Assembly: GCF_002575655.3 (NCBI RefSeq)
Contig: NC_053040.3
Span: forward strand, 463,498,780-463,562,779
Direction of reading: 5' to 3'
DNA: 64,000 bases
From: Aegilops tauschii subsp. strangulata
Taxonomy: Eukaryota; Streptophyta; Magnoliopsida; Poales; Poaceae
The position numbers were made by a program, and so were the translations under genes. Below, one piece after another: positions 34,441 through 45,860 of this stretch; within the stretch, counting starts at the first letter, position 1; each line of letters opens with the position of its first letter. The notes under the pieces were generated by a model, which was not told the origin of the DNA, ran no database searches, and was given only the letters and a program-made list of their open reading frames with translations.

Positions 34441-34791
34441 TGATCTACAACATAGTTATGCAAATACTACCAGCACTAAGTTCATGATAAATTAAAGTTC
34501 AATTAATCATATTACTTAAGAACTCCCACTTAGATAGACATCCCTCTAATCATCTAAGTGATCACGTGATCCATATCAACTAAACGATGTCCGATCATCA
34601 CGTGAGATGGAGTAGTTTTCAATGGTGAATATCACTATGTTGATCATATCTACTATATGATTCACGCTCGACCTTTCAGTCTCAGTGTTCCGAGGCCATA
34701 TCTGCATATGCTAGGCTCGTCAAGTTTAACCCGAGTATTCTGCGTGTGCAAAACTGGCTTGCACCCGTTGTATGTGAACGTAGAGCTTATC
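34441..34791 (-). other. RLC-1 leader, part next to gag
   Basis: Non-coding 5' leader of the copia element between gag and solo LTR 2. It continues at 37473 on the other side of that insert. No gene seen. Confidence 0.6.
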
Positions 34792-37472
34792 TGTAACATC
34801 CCAAATTTTCAATTTGGTATGTTATACATAGATCATCATTGCATATCATGTTTTATTGCATTTTGACAAATCCTCGATAAATCCTAAGCAACTCAAGGAC
34901 CCTCAGAGAGAGTTGGGGATTTTCTCGAATTTTCATATTTGATTTTCATCAAATAATAAGACGAGGATTTTGGTTTTAACTATTTTCTCTCCGGAAAATA
35001 TTTCATTTAAAAATAAACGAGAGGAGAAAATATGACTTCTCCAAAACAATTGAAATACTGGAGGAAAAATGTTAAAATCATTTATTGGAATTTATTTGGA
35101 TTTTATTTGCAATTTTTATTGCATTAAAAATATTGCATGTTTTCAAAATATTTATTTTGTGTTAAAAAAATGTTCACCCTATTCTAGATTTTCTAACTAG
35201 ACGGGGAAAATTTATTTTATATTTTTTTGACTTTTATTTATTTTTTTATGAATTATTTTCCACGGCACGTTTAAAAAAACGCGCGCGCCCGCCGGCCCAC
35301 CCCGCGCCCCTCTCCTCTCCCCGCACGGCCGCCGCCGCGTCGTGTCCGCCATGGACACGGGAAGCCCCGCCGCCGCACTTGCCCCTCCCCCAAGCCACCT
35401 CCGCCCCCCCCTTTATATACCCCCCTCTCTCTCGCCTCTCATCTCGCCGCCGCCGCCGCACTTGCCCTCGCCGCCGCCGCCGCCGTTCGTCGCCGGAACC
35501 GCCCCCTCGCTGCCCCTCGCGCCCCCCCCCCCCTGAGCCCGCACCTCGCCCGGAGCCCCGCCGGAGCACTGCCCCGACGAGGTACTGCCTCGCTGCCCCG
35601 TTTGTCGTTGCCGGTTTTTGTTAAAAAAACCCTTCGTTTAAAAAAACCCTAGATCGGTTTTTTTCGGTTTTATTATTTTGCGAGCGTTCACCGAACCGTT
35701 CGTTTCAACGAACGCGTTCGTCGGTTTTTCTCTGTTAACGAACGTCCGTTCTTTAACCGTTCGTCCATTTTTTTTCTTTTTCGTCGGATTTTTCCGCGTT
35801 TATCTCAGATTCGATTTCTGATCGAATCTTCGTTTCTGTTTAACTTCTCGCTCGTTTATCGGAATCAGGCGATTCAAGCGCCTAGAGTTTCGTCTCGAAA
35901 TTCTCTTTCTGTTTAACCTACTCAAACAAGTTTTTGCTACAGTAAAATTTGACCTAGATCCAGATTAGCAAACGAAGCTTCTTTCTTTCGCAGTTTGACT
36001 TCCGTTGTTTCTTTCGAGTTGATTCTTTTTGCAAACCGGAGTTCTTAGATTGAACTTTCTGGTTGGATCTTTCATTCGAGTTTTACCTATGCATTAGATG
36101 AGTACTGATTGTATGCTTGTTTGTTTGCGATAGAGTACCCGGAGTGTGCCGCTTGTTACTTCGAATCGCTAGGTTTTGCGGATCATCGGCAAGGCAAGTA
36201 ACACTTTGATCATACCCTTCCATACCCAGTTTTATTGCATTAGATCTATTCCTCAAACATTGCATGACTAGGATCTAATTAAATTGTGGGTATTGGGAAG
36301 TAGTGGAGGTAGAACCTATTACCTGTTTTATTATCAAACCCTTGGGAGTTACTTCTACGTTGCTATTATTATTGCCATGCTATGCTCGTAGACGTGGATT
36401 GGGTTTGAGTGAAATTCATGACAGATGTGAGATTGTTAATAATGGTTTACTTAAGGTGGCAACTTAAACTCACATCTGGGTGGATTGAGGTACCTGGGTA
36501 TTCCAGGATTGCCTGTTTTTCTTTTGGACCGCCACCCAGGTTCAAAGGGATCATAAGATTATTCATGCTAGAAACTTCCGTGTGCAGCCGCAAGCTATTA
36601 TGGGCTCTAGCATAGTTGACTAAGTTGTGTGAACTCTTACAGTGGTAGACTAGCATATGTAGGGGAAAGTAGGTGTAACTGTCTACCCATACGTAAGGTG
36701 CAAACACTTCTGAAAGACTATGTCTCGGTCATCCGTTACTCAAACACCATGTAGTGCGAGTAATCCAACGGAGGCGATCGAGTCTTGTGGGAAAAGTGCA
36801 CAAACCTCTGTAGAGTGTACAAAACTAATCATGGTTAGCCGTGTCCCCGGTTATGGACAACTTGAGTATCTAGTACTTGGATTATCATGTGAATCTCATC
36901 ACTATGTTACGTCTAATTAATTTTGTTGGGTTATTGATGATACCTAATTGGGATTGAGATGCTGTCAACCATCTCAATGTTTCACAACCACCATGATAGT
37001 TAAATAAAATTTATTACTTTGAAGTAGGATAAAATTGGCTTTTCGCAAAAATTGTAACCATAGAGCTTTCCACCAGCCATATATGCATGTAGTATAGCTT
37101 TATTATTGTTCATTATTCTCTATTTGTTACATTGCCAGCATATTCTATGTGCTGACCCGTTTTCGGGCTGCAACGTTTCATGTTGCAGACTTTTCAGACG
37201 ACGAGTAAAGTGCCTTAGGTCGTGGTCTTATACTCAGTGATGCCGCTGGAGTTGATGGACTCACTTATCTTCCAAGTCTTCCGCTGTTATCGTTTTAGAT
37301 GGCCTTAAGCCATGTTTATCATACTTAATCTCTTTTGAGATATTCGATGTAATAAGTGTGTGATTGCTACTCTGTTATAAATCCTCCATTTGTACTGTGC
37401 GTGTCAGCATTACTGATCCAGGGATGACAATGGTGCACAGCAGCACAGACCATTTGAGGTCTGGTCGCTACA
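34792..37472 (+). repeat. Solo LTR 2 (gypsy-like), 2681 bp
   Basis: It starts TGTAACATCCC and ends ggtcgctaca. It is inserted in the copia leader. The left flank is ttatc; the right flank begins atc, so the duplication is only partly preserved and two bases seem lost. The same family forms solo LTR 3 (56386-59067, 2682 bp). Contents: an AT-rich first kb, a very GC-rich block at 35280-35600 with TATA-like tttatata at 35412, then intron-like DNA with frequent ttcgttcg motifs. Open frames in the GC block are compositional. Confidence 0.9.
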
Positions 37473-38352
37473 ATCACACCCGATCATGACGTGGTGTCTC
37501 GGCACGACGAACTGTAGCAACGGTGCATACTCAGGGAGAACACTTATACCTTGAAATTTAGTGAGAGATCATCTTATAATGCTACCGTCATACTAAGCAA
37601 AATAAGATGCATAAAAGATAAACATCACATGCAATCAAATAAGTGATATGATATGGCCATCATAATCTTGTGCCTTTGATCTCCATCTCCAAAGCACCGT
37701 CATGATCACCAACATCACCGGATTGACACCTTGATCTCCATCGAAACATCGTTGTCGTCTTGCCAACTATTGCTTCTACAATTATCGCTACCGCTTAGTG
37801 ATAAAGTAAAACAATTACATGGCGATTGCATTGCATACAATAAAGCGATAACCATATGGCTCCTGCCAGTTGCCAATAACTGTTACAAAACATGATCATC
37901 TCATACAACAATTTATGTATCATCACGTCTTGACCATATCACATCACAACAAGCCCTGCAAAAACAAGTTAGACGTCCTCTACTTTGTTGTTGCAAGTTT
38001 TATGTGGCTGCTACGGGCTTCTAGCAAGAACCGTTCTTACCTACGCATCAAAACCACAACGATTTTTCATCAAGTGTGCTGCTTTAACCTTCAACAAGGA
38101 CCGGGAATAGTCACACTCGATTCAACTAAAGTTGAAGAAATAGACACCCACTAGGCACTTGTGTGCGAAGCACGTCGGTAGAACCAGTCTCGCGTAAGCG
38201 TACGTGTAATGTCGGTCTGAGCCGCTTAATCCAACAATACCGCCGAATCAAAGTATGACATGCTGGTAAGCAGTATGACTATTATCACCCACAACTCTTT
38301 GTGTTCTACTCATACATATAACATCTAGGCATAAACTTGGCTCGGATGCCAC
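37473..38352 (-). other. RLC-1 leader with primer binding site
   Basis: Copia 5' leader. The primer site is next to the LTR end: on the minus strand TGGCATCCGAGCC, a degenerate form of the initiator tRNA-Met complement, at about 38351-38339. No ORF of note. Confidence 0.75.
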
Positions 38353-39359
38353 TGTTGGGGAACGCAGTAATTTCAAAAAAAATCCTACGCACACGCAAGA
38401 TCCATCTAGGTGATGCATAGCAACGAGAGGGGAGAGTGTTGTCCACGTACCCTCGTAGACCGAAAGTGGAAGCGTTATGACAACGCGGTTGATGTAGTCG
38501 TACGTCTTCACGATCCGACCGATCCTAGTACCGAAGATACGGCACCTCCGCGATCTGCACACGTTCAGCTCGGTGACGTCCCGCGGACTCAAGATCCAGC
38601 TGAGGTCGAGGGAGAGTTTCGTCAGCACGACAGCGTAGTGACGGTGATGATGAAGCTATCAGCGCAGGGCTTCGCCTAAGCACTGCAACGATATGACCAA
38701 GGTGGAAATCTGTGGAGGGGGGCACCGCACACGGCTAAACAATCAACTTGTGTGTCTATGGGGTGCCCCCTGACCACGTATATAAAGGAGGTGAGGGAAG
38801 AGGTGGCCGGCCCTAGGGGGCGCGCCAGGTGCGGGAAATCCTACTAGGACTCCCCAGTCCAAGTAGGATTCCCCTCCTCTTTCCCATTCCTAGTAGGAGA
38901 TGGAAGGGAAGGGAGAAGGGGGAGAAGGAAAGAGGGGTGCGCCGCCCCCTCCTAGTCCAATGCGGACCAGCCCATGGGGGGCGCACGGCCACCCCTTGAG
39001 ACCCTCCTCTCCTTCCACTAAAGCCCATTAAGGCCCATTACTTCGCCGGCGAATTCCCGTAACTCTCCGGTACTCCGAAAAATACCCGAATCACTCAGAA
39101 CCTTTCCGATGCCCGAATATAGCCTTCCAACATATCAATCTTTACTTCTCGACCATTTCGAGACTCCTCGTCATGTCCGTGATCTAATCCGGGACTCCGA
39201 ATAACCTTCGGTACATCAAATCACATAACTCATAATACAAATCGTCATCGAACATTAAGCGTGCGGACCCTACGGGTTCGAGAACTATGTAGACATGACC
39301 GAGACACATCTTCGGTCAATAACCAATAGCGGAACCCCGATGCTCATATTGGCTCCTAC
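38353..39359 (-). repeat. RLC-1 5' LTR, 3' portion
   Basis: The minus-strand end ...CCCCAACA lies at 38353. DTC-2 splits the LTR at 39360 with TSD tac at 39357-39359. Sequence and layout match BARE/WIS/Angela LTRs. The other part is at 46992-47731. Confidence 0.92.
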
Positions 39360-39600
39360 CACTAGTAGAAAAAGGCCCATTTGTCCCGGTTCATAAGGCC
39401 CATCTGTCCCGGTTGGGGAACCGGGACTAAAGGGTCGTTACTAATGCCCTAGGCCTTTAGTCCCGGTTCTTATACAAACCGGGACAGACGGGCCTCCACG
39501 TGGCCGCTCCGGCGAGCCCAGGCAGGAGGGCCCTTGGTCCCGGTTGGTAGCACCAACCGGGACCAATAAGCTTCCACGCGTCAGCATTTCAGCGGCTGGT
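39360..39600. repeat. DTC-2 left subterminal repeats
   Basis: The motif gtcccggtt and its complement aaccgggac occur at about 39383, 39408, 39419, 39463, 39476, 39537 and 39555, partly as short hairpins. These are likely transposase-binding sites. Confidence 0.85.
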
Positions 39601-39725
39601 TTTTTTTGAAAGGAGGTGGTTTAGGGGTTTTGGGGGTTAATTTAGGTTTGTATAGGTAGCTAATAGAGAGATGTGTCCTCTCTTATCTCCGTGCTACTGC
39701 TACTGCTATGCCTAAACATGACTTA

Positions 39726-39841
39726 GATTGAAGTGAGGCAACATGTGGTGCATGTCGAAAGTAATAATAATCCTAACTTGATCAAGTTTGGATTGTACTA
39801 CTTTCGACATGCACCACATGCATGTTGCCATCACTTCAATC
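39726..39841. repeat. 116-bp foldback hairpin in DTC-2
   Basis: The left arm gattgaagtga...gcaacatg-tggtgcatgtcgaaagta is matched by the right arm tactttcgacatgcacca...gcaacat reversed near 39795-39841. Arms are about 50 bp with a few mismatches and bulges. The loop contains its own palindrome, aacttgatcaagtt. No open frame. It could be a small MITE remnant or a small-RNA precursor. Confidence 0.8.
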
Positions 39842-40166
39842 CAATCCATGTTCATTTCATCCACAGATATATAATAACTCTTCATGCTCGCATCACGCAT
39901 CATCATAATAACAAGTCCTACTAATCATCATCATACAACTTCTACTCGTTATTAATAACAAGTCATACGATCATCATCCTGATAGTCATCGAACCAACCC
40001 TACTTTGTTCTTAGCACATGATCATCAGTATTAGGTAGGACCTAAATACCCTCTTTAAGGTAAAATAGCATAAAACAATATAGACCCTGACTCTCCATTA
40101 TGGAGAATGGAGATCATCCTGTCTCCAATTCTTGCGCTTCGCTTCCTTTTGCTTCCAAGAACCTCC

Positions 40167-41231
40167 TTACGACTGTTTGATTAGCATGTCTCCACTTCTT
40201 TGAGAAATCCGGTATGGACAGTTGAGATTCGTAGGATGACCTGGATATATGTTCAAAACACGAAGGCTGCCATTCTGAGACATCAAATGAGGCACACAAT
40301 CCTCTGGGATTCTCTGTTGAAAAACATAGTAATAACTTCATAGTTAGCAATGATGTACTAGTTTTAGAAGTATGCAAAAGATGCACGGATGTCGTAATAG
40401 TAAAATATCTTACCAGGGTATCTCCATGGTAGTTACCGTAGTTCAACACGTCCACTAGTGGCACGTATTGACCATAATGTTGAGGAGTTTGATTGTAGAT
40501 ATTGTAATTCTCAATATCAGTACAAAATTCGACCAGATGATTTTTCTCCTGATAAGTTAATTCGGAGCCATCGGTGTAGTGGGTTTTGTCTACCATGTTC
40601 TGCACATTGTTTGAACAATCAAAGTAAGCTGTCAATGGAAATAAGTTGTCAACTATTTTGAAATAAACAATATAAATTAGCTAATAACTATGTTTGAGAA
40701 ACTCACATAGCGCTAGAACTGGAGGCGTATCAACAAGGACCCAAATGTCCATATTTTCTTGCTCGATTTCAGGATCACCAAGATCCATGGTGACAAGCAT
40801 ACCCTCATCAAAACCATACATCTTGCAAAATGCTTCCCAATTTTTGCAACCAAAATGGGTTACGCTCTCAGCATTATACAGATTTACTTCAAAATCCACA
40901 TCATGATGGGTCCTTAGGTGAATTTTCTTCATTTCAAGATTTTCATGGTCTTCAAAATCCATCTTCTCCAAGACATAGCGTCTTGCATGGCATGGGATAA
41001 GCTATACTCGAATTGTAAAAGATGAAAATTACACATTGAAATAGTTGAAGTCATGCTTAATTACGAAAAAAAACACTTGTCGCCGTTGCGTACCGTTTCA
41101 ACATCGAAGGTCTCCTCGAGCTTAATGCTGAAGCGCCGATCCTCGTCCAGGTGAGGCCTGTCGCACAAACCTCGATCGTCGTGGCACCACCCGCACTCCC
41201 CCGGGAGACTTTCGTCGTCCGATGATGACAT
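40167..41231 (-). CDS. B3-like (REM-type) DNA-binding protein carried by DTC-2
   Basis: Predicted four-exon minus-strand gene: exons 41231-41094, 41001-40707, 40628-40414 and 40313-40167. All junctions have GT/AG (donors GTACGC, GTGAGT, GTAAGA; acceptors TATAG, GACAG, AACAG). Phases agree and give 264 codons without a stop. Exon 1 starts MSSSDDESLPGECGWC and has a Cys/His cluster. Exon 2 has a B3-like block, HHDVDFEVNLYNAESVTHFGCKNWEAFCK style, ending in DIWVLVDTPPV. Exons 3-4 have a second block with IPEDCVPHL...GSLRVLNIYPGHP. Similar proteins exist as uncharacterised Triticeae entries as far as I recall. The stop at 40167 may be premature, because similar sequence continues out of frame downstream. 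B3 membership is moderate confidence. Confidence 0.62.
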
Positions 41232-41366
41232 TTCCTACGTTCATAATTCAAAGATTAAACTTGTACAATTAAATATATGTACTACGAAAACTAAATTAGA
41301 TCATTATTATTCATCACAGGTTGACTATCGGTTTGTCGAGTCTTTTCTTGAAAACTCTCAGCTCAC

Positions 41367-41690
41367 GTGGTGTATACATTCGACCGTTGGTGATGGTCGC
41401 TCCTCCATTTGTCCCCGAGTGCATTACACCAAAATGTCTAGCACACGGGAACGAAGGAGAAGCGACCCCCACGACAACAGTCGGGATTCTTCGTCCTCTC
41501 ATATATATATGGTGGAACTCTCCCTCACTGATTCCTCTCTGACATTTGCGACCGTCGGTGATGGTAGCTCCTCCTTTCGTTCCCGAGTGCATTACACCAA
41601 ATTGTCTAGCACACGGGAACGAAGGAGAAGCTACCCCCACGACAACAGTCGGGATTCTTCGTCCTCTCATATATGGTGGAGACTCGACAG
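41367..41690. repeat. Two-copy tandem repeat upstream of the B3-like gene
   Basis: Two related units of about 160-180 bp, roughly 41370-41530 and 41553-41690. They share gagtgcattacaccaaa, gtctagcacacgggaacgaa and acgacaacagtcgggattct. Both strands are open across the pair because the units keep phase, but neither frame resembles a protein. The position suggests a promoter-proximal repeat of the minus-strand B3-like gene. Confidence 0.85.
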
Positions 41691-42081
41691 ACTTAAAGTC
41701 AACCCGAAATATCATTTAATTATCTTTCTAAAAGAGGATTTGGATGGTCTCACCTCGATGTCGGAGGGGGTCGGTGACGGGGACGACAGCGGGGATGATG
41801 GAGGGGCCGGGGGCTCCTAGATTTCTGCGAAAACAAAAACCCTATAAGCTATCAACTAATCATATGCATATGCCTTGCATGGTGCTCTCCAATTTTAGCA
41901 TTTTAGAAGTAGTTTTCCAATTTGAGCATTCAATAAGCAAAATCAAATCGGAAAATAAAGTAGTATTCAAATTAGGATGCATTCAATTATAAGCAAAACT
42001 ACATCATCTCCATGCGTCCGTACATCGTCGAATATTATCACTAATACACCTCGAATACTATCATACATATCGCCAGTACAG

Positions 42082-42483
42082 CTAGAACCGTAGCGCCCGA
42101 CGGGTATCGGCGCGGGCAGTGGACACCCAAAGGGAAGGAACCATCACAGGATCATAGCTCCAGTGAGATCCCTGAAGAACCTGCCAGGTATTATCGAACC
42201 TGCCCTCCAATGCAACCATGTAGCGACGGACGTGCTGGTCCTCCTCGCTGACACGGTGACGTACCACCTCCGCGGTGTCCGGAAACCTCAGCACCATCAC
42301 TGGCCCACGCGACCACCACCAAACAAGGATCGGGTCAACGACGGGCTGGCTTCTCACCAACCTACGCCCCCTGAAAGGTAGCACCTCCCAAAACCAGCCC
42401 GGCGGAGCCCAGTCCCGGACATGGCCCCTCTGATCAAGCCGGCCTCCTCCGCCGAGTCGACGACGAGGATGCGGGATAGGCAT
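42082..42483 (-). CDS. Hypothetical Arg/Trp/Val-rich ORF in DTC-2
   Basis: A 133-codon intact frame starting MPIPHPRRR at 42483. It contains PPGWFWEVLPFRGRR and LVWWWSRGPVMVLRFPD, then a more ordinary helical part. Codon use is not obviously biased and there is no known domain. It lies upstream of the B3-like gene on the same strand and could be an additional exon or a separate TE-borne gene. Low confidence that it is translated. Confidence 0.35.
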   Translation of the reverse strand: MPIPHPRRRLGGGGRLDQRGHVRDWAPPGWFWEVLPFRGRRLVRSQPVVDPILVWWWSRGPVMVLRFPDTAEVVRHRVSEEDQHVRRYMVALEGRFDNTWQVLQGSHWSYDPVMVPSLWVSTARADTRRALRF

Positions 42484-42689
42484 CGTCGATGTCGATGCGG
42501 GAATAATTGCTTTAACTAAAAAAACAAACTAGTTCTCTTAATTTCCCTACTATAAATAGAATAAAGTAGTACTTACTAAAAATAAACTAGCTAGTTTAAC
42601 TAGTTCTATTATTTTTCTAACTAATTCTATTAAACACTTTCTAAGTAGTACTTACTAAAAGTTATCGGGGAGGGGGGTACGTATATCGA

Positions 42690-43020
42690 CAATGACATAC
42701 CTGATAAAAAATAAGAAGAGAAATAAGAAGAAGAAAAAGAGGAGAAGAAGAAAGGAATAGAGGAGGAGATCGAAGAAAAAAAAAGAAAAAAAAAGAGGAG
42801 AAGAAGAAGGATAGAGGAGAAGAAGAAAAAATAGAATAATATATTATTCTATTTCTTCTTCTTCTCCTCTATTTCTTCTTCTTCTACTCTTTTTTTTTCT
42901 TCTTTTTCATCTTCTTATTTATTTCTCCTCTTCTTCCTCTCCTCTTCTTCGTATTCTTCTTCTTCTTCTCCTTCTTCCTCTTCTTATTTTCCTTTTTTCT
43001 CTCCTTCTTTTTCTTCTAAA
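42690..43020. repeat. Purine/pyrimidine long palindrome
   Basis: A purine-only arm (gaagaagaaaaagagg type, about 42705-42830) is followed by the near-complementary pyrimidine arm (cttcttcttctcc type, about 42850-43015). The centre is the palindrome atagaataatatattattctat at about 42831-42852. It could form a cruciform or triplex, and a long dsRNA if transcribed. Confidence 0.85.
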
Positions 43021-43344
43021 TATGAACATACATAAATGACTTTGATCATACACAATTTTCAGATTCCTACACAATATGAACATATACATAAATTGACAAA
43101 GAAAATTCTATGAACAAAAAAATTCATAAAAATTCTATAAACAAAATTACAACAGAAAAAAATCATAAAAATTCTATGAAAAAATTGATATATTCTTTGC
43201 ATATATATGAACATACAAACATTTGCATATTCAATAATAATATCACCAAAAAAATCTAAACTACACATCTAAATTACAACTAAATTAACTACACATCTAA
43301 CTACACATCCAAATTAATACAACTAAATTACAAATCTAAACTAC

Positions 43345-43740
43345 ACATATATAATAGCTAGGGGGCGCGGCGGCGCGGCGGCAGCGGTGGCGGCCATTAC
43401 AGGGAGGAGGAGGAGGGGATCGGGGCGGCGCTCACATGGTGCCCAGCGACGGCGACGAGGAGGCAGCGTCGGGGCAGGGGCGGCGCGGGGCGGCGACGGC
43501 ATCGGGGCGGGGCGAGACGGCGTTGGGGCGTGGCGCAGGGGTGCGGCCGGCGACAGCGAGGGCTCGAGGGCGGCGGACGGCGTCGGCGTGGGCTCGAGGG
43601 CGGCGGACGGCGTCGGCGTGGGCTCGGGGGCACGGGCGACGGCGGTGGGGCAGCCTGGCGGCGTCGAGGAGGTCGGCATCGTCGGGCGGCAACTGGCGAT
43701 GAAATCTGACAAAATGCTAAGTGCTGGCTTATATAGGAAA
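43345..43740. other. GC-rich block of DTC-2 with 33-bp tandem duplication
   Basis: A GC-rich stretch, open in several frames on both strands with low-complexity products (Arg/Pro/Ala/Gly). A 33-bp unit (ggcgtgggctcgagggcgg...) is duplicated at about 43555-43625. I treat these frames as compositional, although the minus-strand frame starting MPTSSTPPG could be a leader exon. Confidence 0.5.
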
Positions 43741-44020
43741 AGCTTTAGTCCCGGTTCGTGGCACGAACCAGTACCAAAGCCCACCTTCAGTCCCGGTTGG
43801 TGCCACCAACCGGGACCAAAGGCCTCTTTTCAGCAGCCCAAAGGGCGGGAAGCAGAGGCCTTTGGTCCCGGTTGGTGGCACATACCGGGACTAAAGGGTG
43901 GGCATTGGTACCGGTTGGTGCCACGAACCGGTACCAATGTATGCCTTTAGTACCGCCTGGTGGCACCAATCGGGACTAAAGGCCTTGTGCTGCCCGCATC
44001 GCGGCACGGAAGTTTAGTCC
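43740..44020. repeat. Internal cluster of CACTA subterminal motifs
   Basis: At least eight gtcccggtt/ggtaccggtt motifs, many as short hairpins (ggttggtggcaccaacc), lie 3 kb from the nearest terminus. They look like the end of another CACTA copy and suggest DTC-2 is a fusion or a rearranged element. Confidence 0.8.
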
Positions 44021-44219
44021 CACCTCGCTAGCTGAGGGAGCTCGAGAGTGGTTTATAAGCCCCACTCCCGCTGCCCTCTCGAGCTCCTCTCAAATGCAGG
44101 CTTTCGGGCCTAAACACACTGTATCTGCCTGTGGGCCTATTGGGCCTTCTACGGGCCTGAATCCTGGCCCATGGGTGGGTTTCTAGTCGTACTCAGGCCG
44201 TGGTGGCCCAGTAGGTGGC

Positions 44220-44680
44220 TTTTTTTATTTTTTCCCAGTTTATTTCTTTTCTTTTTTGCTTTATTTATTTCATTTTGTTTCTACTTACAACAAAATACTT
44301 ATTTATTTTATTTTATTTTGTTTCTAATTACTTATTTATTTTATTTTATGATAATTCTTTTTGCTATTAAAGTTTCTAACAAAAAAAGTTCTTTATGAAA
44401 ATTCTTTTTGCTTTTAATGATTTTGAACAGACATAACTTTGATAATTTTAGTTGCATCAATTTTATATAATTTTAGTTTCAGTAATACTAGAGGTTGCTT
44501 ATAATGTTTTGAACAGAAAATACGTTGATAATTTTAATTTCATAAATTTTATTTATGTTATTAAAGTTTATTTTATTTTGTTTCTACTTATATATTTTAT
44601 TAAAGTTTATTTTATTCTGTTTCTAATTACTTATTTATTTTTTATGATATTTGTTATTTTCCATGCATTTACTGTTTATT
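44220..44680. other. AT-rich interval of DTC-2
   Basis: T-rich DNA with repeats of ttatttatttt and gtttctacttac. Short open frames give only Phe/Ile/Leu/Tyr-rich products. No gene seen. Confidence 0.6.
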
Positions 44681-44682
44681 TT

Positions 44683-45716
44683 GAGCTATAAGACCCTGAA
44701 ATTGAAAAGCACTAGAAATGAACTCTGAAAAGGTTGAAAGTTGGCATGGTATCATCATTTCACCCACATAGCATGTGCAATAAAGTAGAGAGGGTTACGG
44801 CAAAAACTGGATGCACTTCGTGTACAAAACGGACAATCTCTTTCGAAGTATCAGGGTTTCATTCGGAAACTCGTCTGTTATAAAGGGATTTCATTTTTTT
44901 GAACTTACTTGAACACCATATTTTTTCTGCGTTCAAAATGCACCGTTCAAAGCCACATCATCAATTTTCAACCCTTTCTGACTTCATTTGTTATTTTTCA
45001 TGCATTTACTGATTATTTTGAGCTATAAAACCCTGAAATTGAAAAGCATTTCAAATCAACTCTGAAAAGGTTAAAAGTTGGCATGGTATCATAATTTCAC
45101 CCACATAGCATGTGCAAGAACGTAGAGAGGGTTACGGCAAAAACTGGATGCACTTCGTGTACAAAACGGACAATCTCTTTCGAAGTATCAGGGTTTCATT
45201 CGGAAACTCGTCTGTTACAAAGGGATTTCATTTTTTTGAACTTACTTGAACTCCATAGTTTTTCTGTGTTCAAAATGCACCATTCAAAGCCACATCATCA
45301 ATTTTCAACCCTTTCTGACTTCATTTGTTATTTTTCATGCATCTACTGATTATTTTGAGCTATAAAACCTTGAAATTGAAAAGCATTTCAAATCAACTAT
45401 GAAAAGGTTAAAAGTTGGCATGGTATCATCATTTCACCCACATAGTATGTGCAAGAACATAGAGAGGGTTACGGCAAAAACTGGATGCACTTCGTGTACA
45501 AAACGGACAATCTCTTTCGAAGTATCAGGGTTTCATACGAAAACTCGTCTGTTACAAAGGGATTTCATTTTTTTGAACTTACATGAACTCCATAGTTTTT
45601 CTGTGTTCAAAATGCACCATTCAAAGCCACAACAACAATTTTCAACCCTTTCTGACTTCATTTGTTATTTTTCATGCATTTACTGATTATTTTGAGCTAT
45701 AAGACCCTGAAATTGA
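44683..45716. repeat. Three tandem 337-bp repeats plus a partial fourth
   Basis: The marker gagctataa starts at 44683, 45020, 45357 and 45694, an exact 337-bp spacing each time. Units share tggatgcacttcgtgtac, caatctctttcgaagtatc and ttcatttttttgaac at equivalent positions. The fourth copy is cut after about 23 bp. The exact period and few substitutions suggest recent or homogenised amplification. Each unit has a short open frame (MCKNVERVTAKTGCTSC type) with several Cys residues; unit 1 is interrupted. I would not call these genes. Confidence 0.95.
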
Positions 45717-45860
45717 AGGCAACATATAGCTCTCATGAATAGATAAGTGACCAAATTAATAGAAGTTCATCATCACATTAAAACTAAAGTACATACATAG
45801 TTCTCATTGAACAACATATATATAGCTCTCCAGAGCATCTAATTAAACCATGCATTGAAA

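Noticed and set aside
35246..35624. GC-rich frames in solo LTR 2 and similarly at 56848-57207 in solo LTR 3
   Set aside because: Low-complexity Pro/Arg/Gly products caused by the GC block of the LTR and open on both strands.
43341..43979. Overlapping frames of up to 187 codons in DTC-2
   Set aside because: Produced by GC-rich DNA, a 33-bp duplication and subterminal hairpins. Products are low complexity.
44683..45716. Possible CRISPR-like array because of regular repeats
   Set aside because: The repeats are 337 bp, directly adjacent and without spacers, inside a plant CACTA element.
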